Under the pieces are notes generated by a model. That model was not told the origin of the DNA, searched no databases, and saw only the letters and a list, made by a program, of their open reading frames with translations. Position numbers and translations under genes: made by a program. Of a DNA stretch of 64,000 bases, positions 42,206 through 49,149 are shown piece after piece; the first letter of the stretch is position 1, and the number at the start of each line of letters is the position of its first letter. This stretch comes from Streptomyces griseus subsp. griseus (GTDB lineage Bacteria > Actinomycetota > Actinomycetes > Streptomycetales > Streptomycetaceae). Where the stretch lies: NCBI RefSeq assembly GCF_000720255.1, contig NZ_JOJE01000039.1:67328-131327 (forward strand), written 5' to 3'.

Positions 42206-42832
42206 ATGGACGGCGCGGAGACGGCGCGGCTGGAGCCGCACGAGATCGCGCTCCTGCGGGGCGGTCCCCGCGCCGCCGTCACGGTCGCCGTGGTGGGTCT
42301 GCAGCTGCGGGGCGAGGTGGAGCCCGGCCCGCCGGGGACGGCACGTACGACTCCCCTCGTCGCGGACGCGGCCCCGGGGCACTCCCGGCCTCCCCTCCCG
42401 CCGCTGGAGAGCGCGGTGCGCGCCTGCCTCGAAGAGCCCCGCGAACCGCGGAAGTTGGCGCGGCGGTCCGACATCCGCCTGGCGGTGGCCCTGATGCGCG
42501 TCCCTCTGGCGGACGCCGGTCTGCTGCGCTACCCGCTGCTCGGCCCGACCTTCGCGGCCCGCCGTCATCTGCGCGACCTTCAGCGGCAGCACCCCCTGCC
42601 CACGGGCAGGCACGGTCTGACGGACCACGACAAGCTGCTCGCGGTCGCCCTGCACGGCGAGGCGGCCCTGCGGGCGCTCTTCCCGCGCTTCGCCCTGCGG
42701 GCGGGACTCCTCGCCCGCGCCGAGGTGGCGGACAAGGGGTTCCACGGGCGTCCCCGGGGCGGCGGAACGGGCGGCGCGGGCCTCCCCTCGTCGTACTACT
42801 CCTGCGGCGGCGGGGGCGGCGGCACGGACTGA
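42206..42832 (+). CDS. TIGR04222-like protein, short form without membrane segments
   Basis: A 208-residue protein. It opens with LEPHEIALLRGGPRAAVTVAVVGLQLRGEVE, the signature of TIGR04222 proteins (ExA-LRGGPR...), followed by PPLPPLESAVRACLEE and a helical part. It ends in a glycine-rich tail (GGGTGGAGLPSSYYSCGGGGGG) typical of the family. The membrane helices common in longer relatives are missing. Function is unknown. ATG at 42206 or GTG at 42203. Confidence 0.7.
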   Translation: MDGAETARLEPHEIALLRGGPRAAVTVAVVGLQLRGEVEPGPPGTARTTPLVADAAPGHSRPPLPPLESAVRACLEEPREPRKLARRSDIRLAVALMRVPLADAGLLRYPLLGPTFAARRHLRDLQRQHPLPTGRHGLTDHDKLLAVALHGEAALRALFPRFALRAGLLARAEVADKGFHGRPRGGGTGGAGLPSSYYSCGGGGGGTD

Positions 42833-42835
42833 GCA

Positions 42836-42866
42836 CGGGAGAAGGCCGTACACCACCCTTCTCCCG
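42836..42866. terminator. Hairpin terminator
   Basis: CGGGAGAAGG (42836-42845) pairs with CCTTCTCCCG (42857-42866) around 11 nt, just after the TIGR04222-like gene and before the 3' end of the carboligase remnant. Confidence 0.7.
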
Positions 42867-42875
42867 CGTGGCGTC

Positions 42876-43155
42876 TCAGACCTTCAGCGCCTTGATCGAG
42901 GTCGGCGCATGGTCCGGCTCGGTCGCCCGTTCCTCGAACTCGACCACGTTGCCGATGTCGTTGGTCGTCGACCTCGCGATGTCGGTGACGTGCTCCAGGA
43001 TCACCTCTACGACGACCGGGACCCGGTACCCGGCGGCGAGCTTCTTGGCCTGCTCGAAGGCCGCGCCGAGTTCGTCCGGGCCGGTCACTCGGATCGCCTT
43101 GCAGTCGAGCCCTCGGCGGCCTTGACATGGTCCAGGCCGTTACGCCGAGTTCGGG
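42876..43155 (-). pseudogene. gcl: Glyoxylate carboligase remnant (last ~90 codons)
   Basis: Read on the minus strand, 43155-42876 encodes [34 protein letters not shown] and [20 protein letters not shown]. This is the C-terminus of tartronate-semialdehyde synthase, including its [16 protein letters not shown] stretch. One base is missing near 43140 (GGCGTAACGGC) and another near 43109 (GAGGGCTCGACTGC), so the frame is broken twice. About 500 N-terminal residues, with the FAD and thiamine sites, are absent. The fragment lies directly downstream of operator-like sites at 43201-43236, so an internal deletion removed most of the gene and left promoter and tail. Confidence 0.85.
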
Positions 43156-43200
43156 CGCGCCGACGCCGCCCCGCGGCGAGCATTCCGACGCCCTACCGAT

Positions 43201-43236
43201 TTCCGTATAGCAGAATTTGACTTCTACTATCTGGAA
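43201..43236. promoter_or_regulatory. Orphan operator pair upstream of the gcl remnant
   Basis: TTCCGTATAGCAGAA (43201-43215) and TTCTACTATCTGGAA (43222-43236) each match TTCC-N7-GGAA with one half-site base changed. Their centres are 21 bp apart. On the minus strand they lie where the promoter of the deleted carboligase gene should be. They now face only a frameshifted fragment. Confidence 0.65.
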
Positions 43237-43350
43237 GAAATGTAAGAGGGTGCCCGGAGAGCGTCAAGAGTCGGCCGAAGGAGGCGGGAAGGTCGGCCGA
43301 AGGAGGCCGAGAGACGGACAGGCAGGGGGTTCGTGGGCGACGATGGGGCC

Positions 43351-44058
43351 ATGTCCGAGAGCGTGTCCGTGCGCTGTCCGGCCTGCCGGCGCGAGCATCT
43401 CTACGCCGCTCCGTCGTACCCGTGCGTGTGCGGCGCACCCGTCCGGCCGCCGCTCGACACCGCCGGGACCGCGACCGCGGTCACCCACCAGGTGTGGGAC
43501 GAGCAGTGGGTCAGCCTGCGCTGCGCTTCCTGCGGCCGCCGGGACGAATGGCCCCGGCCGGAACTGGGCTGCCCGTGCGGGACGGTGCTGAGGGTGCCGG
43601 TCATGTCCTCCGCCACCACGACCGACGCCCGGCCCCCGACCACAACGGAACCGGCACGTGCTCGCCGGGTCCTCCAGCCGGTCACGATCCGTACCCCGCG
43701 CGACGCCGCCACCGCCGCCGCGCTGTACCTGCGCAGCCTCGGTTACCAGGACATACGCCGGGCCGACCAGCGCCCGCCGTCGGGCATCGGGCTCGCCGCC
43801 CGCGGGCTGCTCGCCCAGGTCGACCCGGCCATCCGTCCCGCGTCCCTGCGCGATGTGGAGTGCCTGTGGCTCACGGCCATGACGGAGTCCGCGGCCTGCG
43901 TCCACTTCTCCCTCGCCGGCTACACCGACGAGGCCCGCGCCCGCGCCGAGGGCCTGGACATCCCCCTGTTCGTCCTCGAACTCAACGGCATCCCCAAGCC
44001 GTTGAACGCCCCGGCGGTACGGCTGGACGCGTCGGGAGCGCAGGACAGAAACCGGTGA
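43351..44058 (+). CDS. Double zinc-ribbon protein with nuclease-like C-terminal domain
   Basis: A 235-residue protein. Two zinc-ribbon-like elements lie at the N-terminus, CPACRREHLYAAPSYPCVCG (8-27) and CASCGRRDEWPRPELGCPCG (about 52-71). A C-terminal alpha/beta domain (about 110-225, LYLRSLGYQDIRRADQRPPSGIGLAARGLLAQVDP, CLWLTAMTESAACVHFSLAGYTDEARARAEGLDIPLFVLEL) has the strand-helix order of Mrr-like restriction endonuclease folds. The D-x(n)-ExK catalytic signature is not evident. It may bind nucleic acid. ATG at 43351 is used; a GTG at 43333 with AGGGGG upstream would add six residues. Confidence 0.72.
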   Translation: MSESVSVRCPACRREHLYAAPSYPCVCGAPVRPPLDTAGTATAVTHQVWDEQWVSLRCASCGRRDEWPRPELGCPCGTVLRVPVMSSATTTDARPPTTTEPARARRVLQPVTIRTPRDAATAAALYLRSLGYQDIRRADQRPPSGIGLAARGLLAQVDPAIRPASLRDVECLWLTAMTESAACVHFSLAGYTDEARARAEGLDIPLFVLELNGIPKPLNAPAVRLDASGAQDRNR

Positions 44059-44107
44059 TCAGGATTCACGGACGACGTGCGCGCCCGCTTCGTTCGATAC
44101 TCGCCGT

Positions 44108-44611
44108 ATGCGCATCCGCCCCGCGGCCCCGGTCGAACTCGCCGCTCTCCAGGACATCGAGCGCGCCGCCGGTGCACCCTTCCGTGCGGTCGGCATGGTG
44201 GAGATCGCCGAGGACGAGCCGCTCGCGTCAGCCGTGCTGGAGCGCTACCGCCGGGCGGGGCACGCCTGGGTCGCCGTCGACGGAGCGGACCGGCCCGTCG
44301 CTTATCTGATCGGGGAGCCGGTGGACGGGGCGTTCCACGTTGAGCAGGTCTCGGTGCACCCTCGTGCCGCCCGCCGGGGTGTGGGCCGGGCCCTCCTCGA
44401 CCACGCGGCGGTCCGTGGCCGGGCCGAGGGCCTGGCCGGGCTGACCCTGACCACGTTCACAGAAGTCCCGTGGAACGCCCCGTACTACACCCGCCTCGGC
44501 TTCCGCACGCTCCCGGAAGCCGAGCTCACCCCGGGCCTTCGCGCGATCCGCGCCGCGGAGGCGGAGCACGGTCTCGACCGGTGGCCGCGGGTGTGCATGG
44601 GCAGGGACTGA
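44108..44611 (+). CDS. GNAT-family N-acetyltransferase
   Basis: A 167-residue GNAT enzyme. VEQVSVHPRAARRGVGRALLDHAAVRGRAEGL (about 78-110) is the acetyl-CoA motif with the RRGVGRAL loop, and WNAPYYTRLGFRTLPEAELTPGL ends the fold. The acceptor substrate is unknown. It is followed convergently by the acyl-CoA ligases. Confidence 0.9.
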   Translation: MRIRPAAPVELAALQDIERAAGAPFRAVGMVEIAEDEPLASAVLERYRRAGHAWVAVDGADRPVAYLIGEPVDGAFHVEQVSVHPRAARRGVGRALLDHAAVRGRAEGLAGLTLTTFTEVPWNAPYYTRLGFRTLPEAELTPGLRAIRAAEAEHGLDRWPRVCMGRD

Positions 44612-44629
44612 CCTGCCGGGCGCAGGGCC

Positions 44630-46246
44630 TCAGTCCCTGTACGTCTCCCGCAGCTCCACCTTCCGTACCTTGCCCGACACCGTCATCGGGAAGGAGTCCA
44701 GGATCGCCAGTCTGCTGGGGATCTTGTAGTGCGCCAACCGCCCCTCGCAGTACGCGCGCACCTCCTCCAGGGCCGGCGGGTCGGCCGGGTCGCGCGGGAT
44801 GACGCAGGCGAGGACCTCCTCGCCGTACCTCTCGTGCGGAACGCCGATGACCTGGACGTCCTGGATCTTGGGGTGGCCGTAGAGGAACTCCTCGATCTCG
44901 CGGGGGTAGATGTTCTCGCCGCCCCGGATGATCATGTCCTTGATGCGGCCGACGATCTCGACATATCCGTCCTCCCGCATGACCGCGAGGTCGCCCGTGT
45001 GCATCCAGCGCCCCGCGTCGACGGCTTCGGCGGTCTTCTCCGGCTCGTTCCAGTAGCCGAGCATCACGCTGTAGCCACGGGTGCACAACTCGCCCGCCTT
45101 GCCGCGGAGTTGTGTCACGCCGGTCGCCGGGTCGACGACCTTGACCTCGATGTGCGGCAGGACCCGGCCGACCGTACCCGTGCGGTGCTCCAGGTCGTCG
45201 TCACGGCGGGTCTGGGTGGAGACCGGCGAGGTCTCGGTCATGCCGTAACAGATGGACACCTCGGCCATGTTCATCTCGGCGACCACCCGTTTCATCACCT
45301 CCACCGGGCAGGGCGAACCCGCCATGATGCCGGTGCGCAGGGAGGAGAGGTCGTACGTCGCGAAGTCGGGGAGGTTGAGTTCCGCGATGAACATGGTCGG
45401 GACGCCGTAGAGGGAGGTGCACCGCTCCCGCTGGACCGCCTCCAGGGTGGCCCTCGGTTCGAAGGAGGGGGCCGGGATCACCATGCAGGCGCCGTGGGAG
45501 GTGGCCGCCAGATTGCCCATCACCATGCCGAAGCAGTGGTAGAAGGGCACCGGGACGCAGATCCGGTCCTGCTCGGTGTAGGCGATCATCTCGCCCACGA
45601 AGTAACCGTTGTTGAGGATGGCGTGGTGGGAGAGGGTCGCCCCCTTGGGGAAGCCCGTGGTGCCCGAGGTGTACTGGATGTTGATCGGGTCGTCGCAGGA
45701 CAAGGGCTCGAACGGCACCGGTGTCCCCCGCGCGATCAGCGCTTCCCAGCTCGGGTCCCCGATGTACACGGTCTCCCGCAACTGCGGGCATCTGCCCCGC
45801 ACTTGCTCGACCATCGCCCGGTAGTCGCTGGTCTTGTGACTGAGGGAGGCGAAGAGCAGGGAGACGCCGGCCTGGTTGAGGACGTACTCCACCTCGTGCG
45901 TGCGGTAGGCCGGATTGATGTTCACCATGATCGCGCCGATGCGGGCGGTGGCGTACTGGACCAGGACCCACTCGGGACAGTTGATCGCCCAGATGCCCAC
46001 CCGGTCGCCCTTGGCGATTCCGCTCGCGAGCAGGGCGTACGCCAACGCGTCCACGTCAGCGGCGAATCGGGCGTAGGTCCAGCGCCGTCCGGAGGGCACG
46101 TCGACCAGTGCCTCCCGGTCGGGCCAGGCGGCGACGGCCCGGTCCAGGTTCGCCCCGATCGTGTCGCCGAGCAGGACGGTCCCGCTCGTGCCGTGCGTGT
46201 ACGACAGTTCACCCACCGACCGCTCACCCACCGACAGCTCACTCAC
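44630..46246 (-). CDS. AMP-forming fatty acyl-CoA ligase
   Basis: A 538-residue ANL adenylating enzyme. P-loop INIQYTSGTTGFPKGATLSH (about 189-208), ICYGMTETSPVS (about 318-329), YVEIVGRIKDMIIRGGENIYPREIEEF (about 428-454) and the C-terminal Lys in TVSGKVRKVELRE are intact. It should activate medium or long fatty acids to CoA esters. The first 16 residues are a repeat, SELSVGERSVGELS. Its GTG start overlaps the stop of the other ligase (GTGA), so the two are made together. Confidence 0.92.
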   Translation of the reverse strand: MSELSVGERSVGELSYTHGTSGTVLLGDTIGANLDRAVAAWPDREALVDVPSGRRWTYARFAADVDALAYALLASGIAKGDRVGIWAINCPEWVLVQYATARIGAIMVNINPAYRTHEVEYVLNQAGVSLLFASLSHKTSDYRAMVEQVRGRCPQLRETVYIGDPSWEALIARGTPVPFEPLSCDDPINIQYTSGTTGFPKGATLSHHAILNNGYFVGEMIAYTEQDRICVPVPFYHCFGMVMGNLAATSHGACMVIPAPSFEPRATLEAVQRERCTSLYGVPTMFIAELNLPDFATYDLSSLRTGIMAGSPCPVEVMKRVVAEMNMAEVSICYGMTETSPVSTQTRRDDDLEHRTGTVGRVLPHIEVKVVDPATGVTQLRGKAGELCTRGYSVMLGYWNEPEKTAEAVDAGRWMHTGDLAVMREDGYVEIVGRIKDMIIRGGENIYPREIEEFLYGHPKIQDVQVIGVPHERYGEEVLACVIPRDPADPPALEEVRAYCEGRLAHYKIPSRLAILDSFPMTVSGKVRKVELRETYRD

Positions 46247-47913
46247 CGGAAGTCCTCCTCGCGGTACTCGTCCGCCGAGCCCGCGGCCGTGGCCTCGCGC
46301 AGCTCGATCCGGCGGATCTTGCCGGAGACGGTCTTGGGCAGCGGCGCGAACTCCAGGCGGCGGATGCGCTTGTAGGGGGCCAGCGCCTCGCGGGAGTGGT
46401 CGAAGAGCACCTTCGCGGTGTCCGGTCCCGGCTCCCAGCCGGCGGCGAGGACGACGTACGCCTTGGGAACGGCCAGGCGCAGCTCGTCCGGGGCGGGCAC
46501 GACGGCCGCCTCGGCCACCGCCTCGTGCTCCAGCAGCGCGCTCTCCAGCTCGAAGGGGCTGATCTTGTAGTCGGAGGCCTTGAACACGTCGTCCGCCCTG
46601 CCGACGTAGACGACGTACCCGTCCTTGTCGCGGGTGCCGATGTCGCCGGTGCGGTAGTAGCCGCCCGCCATCGCCTCCGCCGTACGGTCCGCGTCGCCGT
46701 GGTAGCCGGTCATCAGGCCGACCGGCCGCGCCGACAGGTCGAGCGCGATCTCGCCCTCGACGGCGCCGGGTGCGCCGGAGACCGGGTCGAGGAGCTCGAT
46801 GCGGTATCCGGGGCTCGGGCGGCCCATGGAGCCGGTCTTCAGCGGCTGGCCGGGGCTGTTGGCGATCTGCACGGCCGTCTCGGTCTGTCCGAAGCCGTCC
46901 CGGACGGTCACGCCCCAGGCTCGCCGGACCTGCTCGATGACCTCGGGGTTGAGCGGCTCGCCGGCGGCCACGACCTCGCGGGGCCGGGTGCGCAGCTGGG
47001 TCAGGTCGGCCTGGATGAGCATGCGCCAGACGGTCGGCGGGGCGCAGAAGGTGGTGACGCCCGCCCGGTCCATCTCGGCCATCAGCCGGGCCGGGTCGAA
47101 GCGCGTGTAGTTGTGGATGAAGACGGTCGCCTCCGCGTTCCACGGCGCGAAGAGATTGGACCAGGCGTGCTTGGCCCAGCCGGGTGAGGAGATGTTGAGG
47201 TGCACGTCGCCGGGCTTGAGGCCGATCCAGTACATGGTCGACAGGTGCCCGACGGGGTACGAGGTGTGGGTGTGCTCGACGAGCTTGGGCCGGGCGGTGG
47301 TGCCCGAGGTGAAGTAGAGCATCAGCGGGTCGTCGGCCAGGGTGGGGCCGTCGGGCAGGAAGTCCGGGGAGGCGGCGTAGGCGTCCTCGTAGGGCTGCCA
47401 GCCCTCGGGGACTCCGCCGACGGCGGTGCGCGTGTAGTCGCCGGGCACGTCGTCGAACTTCGCCGCGTCCTCCGCGCGCACGATCACGTGCCGCACCCGG
47501 CCGCGGTCCACGCGGTCGCGCAGGTCGGCGGGGCCGAGGAGCGGGGTGGCGGGGATGACGACCGCGCGCAGCTTCATCGCGGCCAGCGCGGTCTCCCACA
47601 GCTCGGCCTGGTTGCCGAGCATGACGAGGACGCGGTCCTCGACGCCGACGCCCCGCTCCCGCAGCAGGTTGGCGACCCGGTTGGACCGCTCGGCCAGCTC
47701 GGCGAAGGAGAGCCGGGTCTCGGAGCCGTCCTCCTCGACGATGTGCAGGGCGGTGCGGTCGTTGCCGTCCGCGATCACGTCGAACCAGTCCAGCGCCCAG
47801 TTGAAGTGTTCGGGGCGCGGCCAGGCGAAGCCCTCGTAGGCCGTGGCGTAGTCCTCGCGGTGGGCCAGCAGAAAGTCCCGAGCCTCGCGGAACTGTTCCG
47901 TCGCCGTCGTCAT
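46243..47913 (-). CDS. AMP-forming acyl-CoA synthetase, medium-chain/benzoate-like
   Basis: A 556-residue ANL enzyme of the ACSM type. FNWALDWFDVIADGNDRTALHIVEEDG opens it, LMLYFTSGTTARPKLVEHTHTSYPVGHLSTMYWIGL is the P-loop region (about 180-215), VRDGFGQTETAVQIAN (about 325) follows, and the C-terminal domain has YVGRADDVFKASDYKISPFELE and TVSGKIRRIELRE. ATG at 47911-47913 is preceded by AGGAGGA. It is first in a two-ligase operon divergent from a GAF-LuxR regulator. Butyrate, branched or aromatic acids are plausible substrates. Confidence 0.92.
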   Translation of the reverse strand: MTTATEQFREARDFLLAHREDYATAYEGFAWPRPEHFNWALDWFDVIADGNDRTALHIVEEDGSETRLSFAELAERSNRVANLLRERGVGVEDRVLVMLGNQAELWETALAAMKLRAVVIPATPLLGPADLRDRVDRGRVRHVIVRAEDAAKFDDVPGDYTRTAVGGVPEGWQPYEDAYAASPDFLPDGPTLADDPLMLYFTSGTTARPKLVEHTHTSYPVGHLSTMYWIGLKPGDVHLNISSPGWAKHAWSNLFAPWNAEATVFIHNYTRFDPARLMAEMDRAGVTTFCAPPTVWRMLIQADLTQLRTRPREVVAAGEPLNPEVIEQVRRAWGVTVRDGFGQTETAVQIANSPGQPLKTGSMGRPSPGYRIELLDPVSGAPGAVEGEIALDLSARPVGLMTGYHGDADRTAEAMAGGYYRTGDIGTRDKDGYVVYVGRADDVFKASDYKISPFELESALLEHEAVAEAAVVPAPDELRLAVPKAYVVLAAGWEPGPDTAKVLFDHSREALAPYKRIRRLEFAPLPKTVSGKIRRIELREATAAGSADEYREEDFR

Positions 47914-48054
47914 CCGTCCTCCTGATTCATCCGGTCGTTCGCCGCCGGGGCGCCGTGTGCACACCGGCAAGCCCCTTCGGCTCACTCCCGCGCCGTGCCG
48001 GACCATTGCCGGACGGTGCTCTGCCATCGTGTAATCCGTGATGCAGGTCTCACT

Positions 48055-48070
48055 ACCCCCGAACGGGGGT
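48055..48070. promoter_or_regulatory. Palindromic operator between ligase operon and GAF-LuxR gene
   Basis: ACCCCCG-AA-CGGGGGT is a perfect 7-2-7 palindrome in the 194-nt divergent spacer, 38 nt before the regulator start and 142 nt before the ligase start. It is well placed for autoregulation and control of the ligases. Confidence 0.6.
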
Positions 48071-48107
48071 GTGGGCCACGAGTCGGCCGTGATGAAGGGG
48101 CGATCAG

Positions 48108-48944
48108 GTGACAACGGACCCGGCCGGGGCGCCGGAGATACGGGGAGCGCTGGCGCGGCTGCGCCGCACGACCGGTCTCCCGGTGGCCTTCGGCGGCCTG
48201 GTGGGCACGGGGCGGCAGCAGATGCGCATCAGCGAACTGAGCGGCAACAGCACGCTCGCGCTCAGCGCCCTCACGGTGACCTCGGGAAACGGCCTCGGCG
48301 GCAAGGCGGTGGCGCTGGCCCGTCCGTGCGCCGTGACCGACTATTCGCTCTCCCGGCAGATCAGTCACGAGTACGACGCCGCCGTGGCCGCCGAGGGCCT
48401 GCGCTCGGTGCTGGCGGTGCCGGTCGTGGTACGGCGCCGGGTGCGCGGGGTGCTGTACGGCGCCCTGCGCACGGCCCAGCCGCTGGGCGACCGCACGCTG
48501 TCGGCGGCCGTGGCGGCGGCGCGGGACGTGGAGCAGGCGCTGGTGGTGCGGGAGGAGGCGGGTTCGCTGCTGACGGCGGCGCGGACGCGGCCCGCTCAGC
48601 GGGACTCCGGCCCGGGCGCCGGCTGGGAGCAGGTGCGGGAGGCCCACGCGGCCCTGCGGGCGCTGGCCCCGCGCATCGCCGACCCGGCGCTGCGGGCCGA
48701 GCTGCTCGCCGCGTGCGGGCTGCTGGCGGGGGACCCGGCGACGGCCGGAATCAGCCTCACGCCGCGTGAGGTGGACGTGCTGGCGTGTGTGGCGGAGGGG
48801 ACGACGAACGCGGTGGCCGCGCAGCGGCTGGGGCTGCGGCCGGAGACGGTGAAGGGGTATCTGAGATCTGCGATGCGGAAGTTGGGGGCGCACACGCGTG
48901 GGGAGGCGGTCGCCGCCGCGCGCCGGGCGGGGGTGCTGCCGTAG
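48108..48944 (+). CDS. GAF-domain LuxR-type regulator
   Basis: A 278-residue regulator. The N-terminal GAF-like sensor spans about 10-150 (GLPVAFGGLVGTGRQQMRISELSGNSTLALSALTVTSGNGLGGKAV, LRSVLAVPVVVRRRVRGVLYG). The C-terminal LuxR HTH spans about 212-275 (LTPREVDVLACVAEGTTNAVAAQRLGLRPETVKGYLRSAMRKLGAHTRGEAV). GTG at 48108. Proteins of this layout are regularly divergent from acyl-CoA ligase genes in Streptomyces, so it probably senses an acid or acyl-CoA and controls the ligase operon. Confidence 0.9.
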   Translation: MTTDPAGAPEIRGALARLRRTTGLPVAFGGLVGTGRQQMRISELSGNSTLALSALTVTSGNGLGGKAVALARPCAVTDYSLSRQISHEYDAAVAAEGLRSVLAVPVVVRRRVRGVLYGALRTAQPLGDRTLSAAVAAARDVEQALVVREEAGSLLTAARTRPAQRDSGPGAGWEQVREAHAALRALAPRIADPALRAELLAACGLLAGDPATAGISLTPREVDVLACVAEGTTNAVAAQRLGLRPETVKGYLRSAMRKLGAHTRGEAVAAARRAGVLP

Positions 48945-49149
48945 CGCCGGGCGGGGTGGGGTCGCGTACCGCGCGGGGAGGCGCGGCATACGCTCCGGCG
49001 GCCCCACCGGACGACGACTTCTCATTCATTCAGGCGCGCTTTGAATTTCCGTATGCCACGGCGTGTTATTTCCCTCACCACGCCGTACGTCCGAATTTCA
49101 AAGGGTGATTGCCTAATATTGGCCAGGACACGACACACGGAGGGGAGCG

